64,000 nt of DNA, taken from contig NC_089595.1 of the NCBI RefSeq assembly GCF_019320115.1, forward strand, positions 111,244,461 through 111,308,460, read 5' to 3'. The notes below the pieces were generated by a model. That model was not told where the DNA came from. It searched no databases and saw only the letters and a list, made by a program, of their open reading frames with translations. The stretch's first letter is position 1; the number at the start of each line of letters is the position of its first letter. Made by a program: the position numbers and the translations under genes. This DNA is from Miscanthus floridulus. Its lineage: Eukaryota; Streptophyta; Magnoliopsida; Poales; Poaceae. This document shows positions 54,355 to 63,379 of the stretch, piece by piece.

Positions 54355-55575
54355 TGTCAGGGACCTAATACTGGGGTACCCAATGAGGTGGAACTAATAA
54401 CCATCAAACTTTGATGCTTTCAAATAGACAAGAACGCAACTGCACTTCTTGTCCATACGACCAAAGGTTGGCCGCGCCTCGCCCGGCCCCTGAGGGTTGG
54501 CTCCGCCTTGCCCAACCCCCGAGGGCTAGACTCCACCTTGCCCGACGTCTGGGGGCAGACTCTACCTCACCCGATGGCTTAGGGCTGGCTCCACCTCACC
54601 CAACGACTGGGGACTGGCCTCGCCTCACCTGACCCCCAAGGGATAGGCTCTGCCTCGCCCGACGTCTGGGGGCAGACTCCGCCTCGCCCAATGGCTGAGG
54701 GCTAGCTTCGCCTCGCCCGACGACCGGGGACTAGCCTCGCCTCGCCCGACCCCCGAGGGTTGGGCTCTGCCTCGCCCGATGACTGAGGGCTGGCTCTGCC
54801 TTGCCCGACGTCTGGGGGCAGGCTCTACCTCACCCAACGTCTAAGGGCTAGCTCCGCCTCGCCCAACGTCCGCACCATACTACTTCATAATGACAAGCAC
54901 AGGGTAGGACAGGACACTCAAGTCAACCACAGTACCAAGGACCATACCCTACACGCCTATGGGAAAGTATCGTCAGGATATGACGGGACGGGCGCTTTAA
55001 GCCCTTCCAAGCTTGACAGAGCCTAAACAGTGTTGTAGGCGCCGACTTTTGTCTTATAGTGTTGTGGGTGCCGCCATCAGCCCTTGGACACGGATCCTAA
55101 CATAAGCATACGACAACCACTACAATCCAGGAGGGAACTCACCTCATCTACAGTAATGGACGTATGGTCATTTCCCCGTCTGCTCCCCGTAGGATCGTGG
55201 CTCGGCACCCTAGTGCGTCGTGCCGCCCGCCGGGGTAGGATGGGACGTGACCACTTGCTGAACAAAACCAGAGCACAGCCCTATCAAGATCTACGAATGT
55301 GCTATCCCTAGTACCATCTACCATTTCAGCGGGGCTGGCTAAGAGGAAAAGGAAGACCTAGCACCTTCGAAGGACCTTCTTGGCCTCTGGTTCTTCTTTC
55401 TCCCATCTGTAACCCCTGCTCCCCCTTGATCTATAAAAGGCACGAGCAGCAGCAGACTAGACGTAGGGACATTCTGCCCGAACTAGTATAAACCTTGTGT
55501 CCTTTAGCACACCATCCGGGCCTAATGTGCAACAAATACAAATTTACTAGTTGGTGTTTACTCAAAACACCGATA
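54355..55575 (+). repeat. Gypsy 2 right LTR (1221 bp), with a deletion after the TATA box
   Basis: It corresponds to the left LTR but lacks the segment equivalent to 32365-32540. CTATAAAAGG (55431-55440) is joined directly to CACGAGCAGCAGC. The lost 176 bp would include the transcription start and much of R. The GC-rich array (about 54465-54875) is retained. Confidence 0.9.
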
Positions 55576-55580
55576 GCAGG

Positions 55581-56089
55581 GGGGTGTCGTCGTTCCTCAG
55601 GTAGAACCAGAGCTTATGCCACCCCTTGTTGGACTTCGATAATGGGATGGACATGTACTCCGATGACTGGCTGCCTCGAAGATAGATGCTCGCACACCCC
55701 ATCGACACCACCAGGTCCGGCTTCTTCTCCTTCTTCTGTAGCTCGACGGTGAAGAAATATTTCCACAGCTCGAAGTGGGGCTCGATCCCTAGATACCCCT
55801 CGCACAGCGTGACAAAGGCCGAGATATGCTAAATCCTGTTGGGATTCAGATGCTGCAGCTCAATCCTGTAGTACTGCAGCAGCCCTCGGAGGAATCGGTG
55901 GGGAGGAGTCGTGAGCCCACGCTCGTGGAAGGGGACGAAGGAGACAACGTAGCCGTCGGGCCGCGATGGCTCATTCTCGCCACTAGGTACAATCCACTCC
56001 ATCACCGCGGTCCTTGCGCAGAGAAGGCCCTTCTTAACCAGACCCTCCATGCGCACGTGGAGAACGTCGAAGCGAGGCCACGGCTCCAT
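55581..56089 (-). pseudogene. Gypsy 1 antisense ORF, N-terminal part
   Basis: The ORF starts at the ATG at 56089 (MEPWPRFDVLHVRMEGLVKK) and reads leftward. RGLLQYYRIELQHLNPNR is followed by a TAG at 55829-55831 where the sister ORF has Gln. It then continues through CEGYLGIEPHFELWKYFF and SNKGWHKLWFYLR to the insertion point of Gypsy 2. The remainder is at 28763-31269. Confidence 0.75.
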
Positions 56090-57221
56090 CGAGGAACGGG
56101 GATGGCGATGCAGAAGATCCGGCGGTGGTGTAGGCTGGAGAGCGAGAACTTCGCCGGTGGCGGAGCGAAAATAGGGGAACAAAGGCCAAAACTTGAGAGC
56201 GAAAGGCAGAAAGATTGGAGGGGCAAGGATGCAGCTGCGCGTACGGAGGCTAGGGAGAAACTGCTTCATTTATAAGGTAAGGGCGGAACGGGTGAGGAGC
56301 GAACCGTCCGCCTAAATTAACGCGCCCCACGCCTCGGTAGATCCATTTCCTTCGGGGGTCGTGCCCTCATTATCCCACGCCGCATCAGTCGCATTGCTAC
56401 CTCGAGAAACGAGCGCATGCCTATCCAAATCTTTCCCATGAAGGATCCGCCGGGCAACGGTTCACCTTCAAAGCCTACGGGCCGCCACAGGTAAGTGGGA
56501 TATGGAGCTGAAAACGCCCCCACGGCCCATTAACGCCCAGGAGTTCAAAGGCTAGCCCACCAGTGGGTTCACAGCTGCTCCAGGGCACCCTAGAGTGAGG
56601 GGAGGTTAAGGACAGGCCCGCTAGCGGCTAATACACGAGGCGCGTGAAGCGCCACGGGCGTCCCGACCCTCGTTTTGAGTCTTGGATGATGCAAGGTCCA
56701 TGGTTTTTTCCCTGAAGAAAGGCATCAAGCCCTCGGACCGGTCGAACGCATCTGAGAACTATATGGACCAGCCACCAAGAATCTAGAGTCAGTCACCAGC
56801 TGATCTCGAACCGGGGCCCCGCGAAGGGGATGTCGGGGCTCCACTCGAACAAGCCTGTTAACAACTCACCGAGCACCGTGCTCCGTCCAGCGAGGAAAGC
56901 ACGGCATGGCTTAGCCCCTACGTTCTAGCGAATGGACGCGTGAGGGACGACGATCACAAGACGAACCGACCCCCAAACAGACCGCTGCTTGCGCGGGGGC
57001 TCGGCATCGCAAAGAGACCGAACACGCGGTCGCAGACAAACGACGAGTCACCTCCGGTTGCGCCCTCAAGCGACAAATCGTAAAAAGCCTTTTGCAGGAG
57101 TGTCTCACTCCTCTAAAGGCTCGGGGGCTACACCCACCGAGTGCGCTCGTGCGCACCCATTGGAGAATCGAAAAATCCCCCAAACGATTCTACCCGAATC
57201 GCCTAGGGGCTCAGGGGCTAC
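56090..57221 (+). other. Gypsy 1 3' untranslated region
   Basis: There is no gene. Phrases such as AGTTCAAAGGCTAGCCCAC and GGGGCTCGGCATCGC resemble the Gypsy 2 spacer. Just before the right LTR are a partly decayed counterpart of the Gypsy 2 hairpin (CCCCCAAACGATTC / GAATCGCCTAGGGG, about 57176-57208) and the tract GGGGCTCAGGGGCTAC. Confidence 0.65.
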
Positions 57222-58343
57222 TGTCGGATATCTATACCTGGGTATCCGAGCCAAAGGATTAATGAGCGTCATGTCGGCTCATTCAATGGTTAAGGACGCA
57301 ACTGCGACCTCGTTCGACTCCCAGGACTAGGTTTTCGCCTCGTCCAACCCCCAGGGGTCGGGCCACGCCTTGTCCGACTCCAAGGACGAGGTTTCCGCCT
57401 CGCCCGACCCCGAGGCGTGGGCTCCGACTCGTCCGGTCCCATGGGGAGGGCTCCGCCTCGTCCAACCCCCGAGGCCCGGATTCCGTCTTGCCCGGCCCCT
57501 AGGGCGAGATTTCCGCCTCACCCGTTCCCTGGGGGTCGGATTCGCTACTGAACAAAAGCAGTAGCCCTAGGGTGGGACCCGGACCGCTTCAACCACTACG
57601 GCATGGAGGCGCACTCCTGGGAGCGCGTCTCCAATGCGTCCTGATGCGACGGGTGGTCACATCAGGCCATGCTGGGAGACTCACGTTGCCCACCGCGTCA
57701 ATAGGCCGGCACTGTGCTGTCAACTCCCTGCCTGACCACCGTCCAGCGTCAGTCAACCGACGTCAGATTGACTGGCACCGTACCGCCAGCCCCTCGTATG
57801 GCCTCTGTCAGAGGATCCTTTGACCATTCCGTCCGCTCGGATGGGATGGAAGACAAGAACGACGCACGACGCCCGCACGTATGCTGCAGCGACCAATAGG
57901 ACCCCGATACGATACAGCTGCCACCACGATCTACAGGGTCAACGGGACCCACGCGAAGATGAGGATGGCGCACCTCCGGGAGCCTTATTTCCCTTTCTTT
58001 TTCCCTCTTCCCTTCCATTGTAACCCCTGCTTTTTCCTTGGCCTGTAAAAGGGAAAGCAGGGCGCCCCACTAAGGGTCATCGCACCACGAGAGTTCAATC
58101 GACCGATAGATTGAGCAGTAGAAGCATCGAGCAATCGAACCACAGAGACTTGGGAGCTCCTCCCTCTCTCGACAGTTTGTAACCCCTACTACAAACTCAG
58201 TGCTAGTAACACGAGCAGCCCTAAAATGGACGTAGGGACATTCAGCCCGAACCAGTATAATCCTTGTGTCCTCTTAGCACACCATCCGGGTCAGACGCGC
58301 AATATACAAATTTACTCGTTGGTGTTTACTCGAAACACCGACA
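57222..58343 (+). repeat. Gypsy 1 right LTR (1122 bp)
   Basis: It matches the left LTR apart from substitutions, about 50 extra bases near 57615-57670 and small indels. Its TATA position reads CTGTAAAAGG. The terminal hairpin GGTGTTT-ACTCG-AAACACC is intact at 58321-58339. Confidence 0.92.
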
Positions 58344-58660
58344 ATGTGGTACTTTGGCCGCCTTCATTCCATATCATATTAGTGGAGCAGGTTTTTGCGT
58401 TTAAACCAAAAGCTTCTCCCAAGGTACTAACATATATATATTGTAAAGGCTTCTATCTGGTTTAGCCTCAAGTGGTCAATAGATATTACCTTGGTGCATC
58501 TTTTTAGATTGTATTTTACTGCCATTTCCTTGGCCTGTTGCTTGCAAAGCACACTTCTATTGTTCTGAAGCTATATAACAAACCCATCAGTATGATGGAG
58601 GAAGCCACGACACTGTCTTGTCTATGGCAGTGGCACTATATTGCAGTTGTTTCATTCCTA

Positions 58661-58935
58661 GGCCATGTTTAGTTCTCCCAATTTCTTGAATTTGGCACTA
58701 TGTAAAAAGAAGATTCCCTGTCACATCAAACTTGCGGTACATGCATGGAGTACTAAATGTTGACGAAATCAAAAACTAATTGCACAGTTTGGTTGTACTT
58801 TGCGAGACGAACGTTTTGAGCCTAATTAGTCAACGATTTGACAATTATTACCAAATACAAACGAAATGCTACAGTTTGCTACAGTGTTTCTGGTTTTCAG
58901 GCGGCGCCACCTTCGGCCGGAACTAAACGCGCCCC
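58661..58935. mobile_element. MITE of the GGCC(A/T)TGTTTAGTTC family (about 275 bp)
   Basis: The left end GGCCATGTTTAGTTCTCCC and the right end CCGGAACTAAACGCGCCCC form an imperfect inverted repeat. Internal phrases TGCATGGAGTACTAAATG, CAAAAACTAATTGCACAGTT, TGAGCCTAATTAGTC and CAAATACAAACGAAATGCTA are hallmarks of a very abundant MITE of sorghum and its relatives. The flanks share only CTA/TAG-like bases, so the duplication is uncertain. Confidence 0.85.
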
Positions 58936-59766
58936 TAGTTCATATGTATAGGCATCTATGATTCATGGTAAAGGTGATAGATTTTTTTAAAGCAAAGCCT
59001 GCAGATTTAACCGTAAATATTTTCATTCCACCACTGGATAATCGTCCACAATTATCCTATATTCGAAAAGCTAGAACTTGGATTTGTTTTAGCCCCAAAT
59101 AACATATGGAACTTACATAGCAACCAACCAATTTCAGAACAGTAACAAAAATTGTACCATAGCTAGAATATGTCCCTTCCATGTATATTGGCATGACTAA
59201 TTCCATTAGGGAAAAAATAATCTCATCATGCACATATGATATATTAGACTTAAAATGTGAGCGATGCCAATCCATCAAGTTTACCTTTCAAAAACAATAC
59301 ATGGAAGAAGATAAAAGAGCTGTCCCATGGCTTCCAGCATATCCACAGGTAGAAGATGATCTGCAAACAAATAAATTCTTGAGTAATTTAGAGTTCAGAT
59401 TTGAAGAACTGTACACCTTTGCTGGAGTAGCTTGCAACTACCTCTGCAGATGAAATGCAGGTTATAAAAATGATAGTATGTATTGACCACATCTCATATG
59501 GACATTCCATCGAGCACATGGGATGCAAAGTCATTCACATCTTACTAGAGAAAAAAAATCGGAGCCACGAATCATAGAACCGAGATCCATATATATGCAA
59601 AATTGGAGAAATTAGAACCCTACATGCCTCCTAGTGCAGCACGCGCACGCAGGGAGAAGAGGTGGGAGCGAGAGGAGGCGATGACGCGCCATGCTGTAGA
59701 CGTGCACTGCGGATGGGCGGGGGCTGAGCGCAGCTAGGTGACCAGCCATGGAGGCACCGGATCCGG
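58936..59766. other. Intergenic stretch, nothing assigned
   Basis: AT-rich. A 90-codon plus-strand frame (59181-59453) has no recognisable motif and ordinary AT-rich composition, so I leave it uncalled. The last 150 bases become GC-rich toward the promoter-like block. Confidence 0.4.
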
Positions 59767-60150
59767 TCATGGGCCGGTGACGGAGAGGCGAAACCCTAGG
59801 TCGCCGCTGCCGCCACCGCGGCGGGTGTCAGCCGCCCAGGTCGACGTGCCGCTCCAGGGGAGCCCACGCCGGGGCGTCGGAGTCGGGCCTGCCTGATGCG
59901 AGCTCTGCCAGGACGCATGGTCGCCAGAGGGAAGGACGGCAGAGGCCAGGAGCAGACAAGGAATCGAGGAAGCTGGAGGAGGCGAGGATTGGAGGGGGAG
60001 TTCGACATGGAGGCTGAGCTGCATGGGGGCGGAGGGGAAGGGGCCGGCAGCGCGTGGCCCGCGGAGGGCGCCGCCACCTCGGGAGCGACCGAGGGAGAGA
60101 GAGAGAGAGAGGGGGCATTTTTTCAGGCCTTTTAACTGTGTCGTTATAAA
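59767..60150 (-). other. Promoter-like, CT-rich and GC-rich block with a small open frame
   Basis: On the minus strand TTTATAAC (about 60141-60148) precedes a CT microsatellite (60092-60112), then a GC-rich stretch with an ATG at 60024. The 85-codon frame that follows begins MQLSLHVELPLQSSPPPASS and a Leu/Ala-rich run, weakly like a signal peptide, then becomes Pro/Ser/Arg-rich. AGGGTTTCGCC occurs near 59795. It looks like a grass 5' untranslated region and first exon, but I cannot follow a gene beyond it. Confidence 0.3.
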
Positions 60151-60195
60151 AGACGGTCGCGGCCTACGTGCCCTTCGAATGCACCTATATACCAT

Positions 60196-60787
60196 GACAC
60201 TTTTTTCCTCCTAAGCTATTTCGTCAATCTTCCATCTTATTTTTACCGTTTGCCAGTCCTGACACATGGGTCCAACTAGTGAAAACGTCTAAAATGTCCT
60301 TCTCTCGTAACCTCCTCGTCTACCTCTTTCTCTCTCCGTAGGGTGGGGCCAAGCTGTCAGCGACTCCAACGCCTTCTTCCTCCTAAGGAAGAGTAGCGCG
60401 AGCTGAGGCCTGAGGATCTGGGCTTGCCATGCCAAGCCGGAACACAGAGAGGGGAGCACGCGGCTTGCGGCTACCACCACCAGCCAGACCACGTGGGGCC
60501 CACGGCCCGGGCAGCGGCAACGGCCGGCTTGGGCTGCCTGCTCGTGCCCACGACGGCGGCGGCCAGCCTGGCCTGCCTGCTCGTGGCCAGGGACCGCGGC
60601 CGAGGCTGGCCTGGTTCGCCCCGCCAGCAGCCGGGGGTGGCCGGACCGGCACCTCCGCGCCTAGGGGTGCCTCGCCGGGGGGCTGCCGGGCCCGTTCATC
60701 TCGCACGCGTTGGCCTGCGCCTGGCCACGCCGAAGCCCTGTGCACGGGCGCGCCTAGATGCGCCTGTCCTGCTGCGCCCGCGGTGGC
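60196..60787. other. Intergenic to GC-rich stretch ahead of the PPR fragment
   Basis: It becomes strongly GC-rich from 60420. Long open frames on both strands reflect base composition. The segment CATCTCGCACGCGTTGGCCT at 60696 may be a decayed upstream part of the PPR gene. Nothing else can be supported. Confidence 0.35.
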
Positions 60788-60990
60788 TGCGGCGGAGCTC
60801 GCTCACTCGCTCGTCGATGCCTACGCCAAGTTGCCTCGCGCTGGCGCCGCCGCGCGGGCCCTGTTCGATGAAATGCCGCACCGGGATGTCGTCACCTGGA
60901 CCTCGCTCCTCACGGGGCTCGCGCGCGCCAATGCCCACGGCGCGGCCGTTCGGTCGTACCACGGCATGGTCGCCGCGGCGGTACGAGCTC
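60788..60990 (+). pseudogene. Pentatricopeptide-repeat (PPR, PLS-type) gene fragment
   Basis: Roughly two PPR motifs are readable: LAHSLVDAYAKLPRAGAAAR followed by ALFDEMPHRD, then VVTWTSLLTGLARANAHGAA and VRSYHGMVAA. The phrase FDEMPHRDVVTWTSLL is a hallmark of plant organelle RNA-editing/processing PPR proteins. Similarity ends near 60990 through a frame change, though GTLDAGRHQ in another frame near 61240 may be a displaced piece. The true protein would be several hundred residues with a transit peptide. The surrounding 300-codon open frames are GC-rich noise. Confidence 0.7.
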
Positions 60991-60999
60991 ACGAATGCC

Positions 61000-62272
61000 G
61001 TTGGCGGTGGCCGGGGCGCATCCGGACCGGAGCTCGCCCATGCGGCCGTGTTCGAAGACCTGTTGTTGTGCGGCACAGCCGCGAGCCTGCTGCTGCGCTC
61101 CGCGTCCCTGTGCCTCCGGGAGCTCCAGCTGGTGCTCGTGGCCACTGCGCACTTCTCGTCTCCGCCGGCACCAGCGCTGGCGACCTCCTCGGGCGGGTGT
61201 GGCTGCATCCGCGACCCCTCCCAGCCCGCCAGCCGTGTTGGGGACGCTCGACGCCGGCCGGCACCAGAGGCCCCACCTCGCAAGCGTGCCTGGCCACTAA
61301 CGCATCCGTGCGTGTGTTTGTTTTGTTTTGTTTTTTTTTTTGCGTAGTGTTCAGACCTAGGGTCAGTTTGGACTTTTCAGGGAGCAGTTTGACACTGTAA
61401 GATATAAAAAGACAAGAAAGTTTAGGGTCATGACATCATGTTCATTCAAACTTTTAGTTGACACTTAGACCGCGAATCTTTCGTAACGGCACATAGCTAA
61501 AGGTTTTTTTTTAGAGGGGGCGAGCGGCTCGGGAGAGACAAGGAGAGAGAGAGGAGGGCGTTTTTTTTTTACCGAACATGTGGCCACTGTTTCACGGGAG
61601 GAGTTCCGAGCGACGTGGGCTGCTGCTGTCCACAAGAAGGCAATTCGGGGGGACGTGGCTGCATGTATGAATTTGGGGTGACGTGGCCATGGTGGCTGCG
61701 CTGGGTGAAACATGTGTTTGAAGAGGTCAATGCCAAACTGCGTCTTATAAACTAGACCAAAAACTTGTCAATACTTAAACTAAAGAAAGTACTCATCAAT
61801 ATGTGGCTCATTTTAAAAGATATCCTTTAAGATACTAGAGCAGGATCTATCTCATCTTCTATGCCTAAATTTTGTTAAAAAATCTAATAAAAAAGCATCA
61901 TTTCTCCTAAATACCCTAAAAAAATATAGAAGACAATTTTTAGATAATCTACTACAGGTCTACAGCGGTACTCTTTTACTCCTAAAACAACTTATACTTA
62001 TTAAAACAACTTATGCTCTTATACTTATTAAAACAACTTATAATTATAGTATATTACAGTATACGAGATCCGATGGACATGCTCCCAATATTTGGCTGCT
62101 AAATGTGTGCTACAATCTCACCTGACAAGGCCGTGAGTGGGAAATACTCATCCATCAAATAACCATCTTAATCATAAAATTGGTCGAAGAGGCACGCAAT
62201 ACTGGTAATGCAAAGATAGGCTATCTTTCGCTTCCTCAGGAACTAATGGTGCTGCTGTGTTAGATATTTCGG
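61000..62272. other. Intergenic stretch with low-complexity tracts
   Basis: A GC-rich first part (to 61300) gives way to T-run-rich and then AT-rich sequence. A direct repeat of CTTATACTTATTAAAACAAC (about 61990-62040) is present. Text such as GATCTATCTCATCTTC near 61850 resembles AT-rich MITEs, but I could not define ends. There is no gene. Confidence 0.4.
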
Positions 62273-62278
62273 TTTATT
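62273..62278 (-). terminator. Candidate polyadenylation signal of the GIP1-like gene
   Basis: AATAAA on the minus strand lies about 290 bp past the stop codon at 62570. It would give a 3' untranslated region of roughly 310 bases. Support is by position and motif only. Confidence 0.4.
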
Positions 62279-62569
62279 GTCACAAGATATGTAAACAGCA
62301 AAAAGGAAAAATAAAATAGAAAAAAGAACGGTCCTTTCTCTATCAGAATTTGAATAAATAGATCGAGCTACATTTTTGGCCATATCCTAGAAACCCTACA
62401 GGTAGAACATGCTCGAACATATATCTCTTGTGCCTCTCAAAATGTCACGACAGCAACTCGTGCACACAGCTGGTATCCGTGTGCCTGGATCAGACCACAA
62501 GCATTGCATGGCCTCTCTGGCGCTGCACACACAACAGGACCGCCTTCCACAAAAGTTGAAGGGGATGGA

Positions 62570-63379
62570 TCAGTAGCTATTTGGCCACATTTGGTTAGCC
62601 TGAGCAGCACCACTTAGGTTACTATCGCTAGGGTTTCGGTGTTCAGGGCCCAGGCCTGGCTGTGACTGCCCAAGCGCAGAGCCAAATTGTGAAGGTAGCT
62701 GGCCCTGCCGAAGGCCGGCCTGATGACTCTGCCCTTGATAGCCATACATGGTACTGGCTGCAAGTGGGGGCATTCCTCGTGAACCAGCTCCATGCATCCA
62801 CATTGCAGGGTTTTCATTCTGTCAGCAGCAGAAGGAAAGTTAGTAATCATATAATTTTCCAACCTCATTTGCAAAACTCAGGCGCCATATAGTTACCTGC
62901 TCAAGGGAAATAAACTGATTTCCATCTTTGAAATGTGAAGGGATCATCCCATCAAACCCAAGAGTTGTGGTTGCTGATGTTGTGCTTTGGTTTAGAGGGA
63001 AATTTCCAGGCATGTTGTTTGCAGTTCCAAAGCCTCCAACGTAGCTCGAGAGCAAAGAGCCTGGCTGTGGTAAGCTAGCAAGGGCAATGTTGCTTTTGTA
63101 CTGTGGTAGAGGGTATTTCACACTTGAGTTGGGAACTGCAGCTGCTGCTTGGTGGAACAAGCCACTGTTCATGTATGGTTGCTGAAAAGCAGCAGGTGGG
63201 AGATATGCATAGCTTGGTGGAAGAGATGGATAGCCAATCATGCTTGCGTATCCAAGAGGAAGGGTTGCTTGAGCATAGGGATGAAGAAGATGCTGAGGGA
63301 GTGGAGGCCCTGAAGCAATGCTGGTGCTTGGCTGAGATTGAGTCAATTGAGGGTTGGGTAAACCAACTGGATTGGCATT
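62570..63379 (-). CDS. GBF-interacting protein 1-like (DUF1296 family), last two exons, partial
   Basis: The penultimate exon is 63379-62897 (161 codons) and the last exon 62818-62570 (82 codons plus stop). The intron 62896-62819 has GT...AG ends and is phase 0. The exon before starts after TTCTCGCAG, also phase 0. The protein reads NANPVGLPNPQLTQSQPSTS, then PPLPQHLLHPYAQATLPLGY, SLPPSYAYLPPAAFQQPYMN, LPQYKSNIALASLPQPGSLL, a NMPGNFPLNQ motif and ISLEQ. The last exon has MWMHGAGSRGM, then Gln/Gly-rich sequence ending NQMWPNSY. This low-complexity Pro/Gln/Ser/Gly tail is typical of plant GIP1-like proteins, nuclear factors reported to enhance DNA binding by G-box bZIP factors and bearing an N-terminal DUF1296 helix domain outside this window. 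A 56-bp GT/AG-bounded piece at 63539-63594 may be another exon but lacks motif support. Confidence 0.78.

Larger units (their letters stand above)
31275..55575 (+). mobile_element. Gypsy 2: Tat-like LTR retrotransposon inserted in Gypsy 1
   Basis: LTRs begin TGTCGAGGACC/TGTCAGGGACC and end ACACCGACA/ACACCGATA. GCAGG flanks the element at 31270-31274 and 55576-55580, inside the Gypsy 1 antisense ORF. Left to right it has an LTR (split by a Tekay-like element), a TGG primer site, gag, pol in Gypsy order (protease, reverse transcriptase, RNase H, integrase), a 3.7-kb spacer, an antisense ORF and the right LTR. Its gag, integrase end, LTR end and antisense ORF all match Gypsy 1, so the two are sister families. 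It carries 26 in-frame stops and cannot move autonomously. Confidence 0.94.
25573..58343 (+). mobile_element. Gypsy 1: Tat-like LTR retrotransposon, internally deleted, host of the nest
   Basis: LTRs at 25573-26644 and 57222-58343 begin TGTCGGATATC and end ACACCGACA, and ATGTG flanks the element at 25568-25572 and 58344-58348. The interior holds a gag N-terminus, a short late-gag piece, the integrase C-terminus, a spacer and a long antisense ORF. Comparison with Gypsy 2 shows two deletions: about 0.55 kb within gag, and about 3.8 kb removing protease, reverse transcriptase, RNase H and the integrase core. The antisense ORF places it in the Tat (Grande/RIRE2-like) branch. Gypsy 2 is inserted in that ORF at 31275-55575. 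Without the nest the element is about 8.5 kb. Confidence 0.93.

Noticed and set aside
59181..59453. A 90-codon AT-rich frame as a small gene
   Set aside because: No recognisable motif, no coding-like composition and no promoter signal that I can support.
60424..61400. Two 300-codon overlapping plus-strand frames as one large gene
   Set aside because: Only about 68 codons in one of them match PPR motifs; the rest is GC-rich sequence without family features, and similarity ends by frame change.
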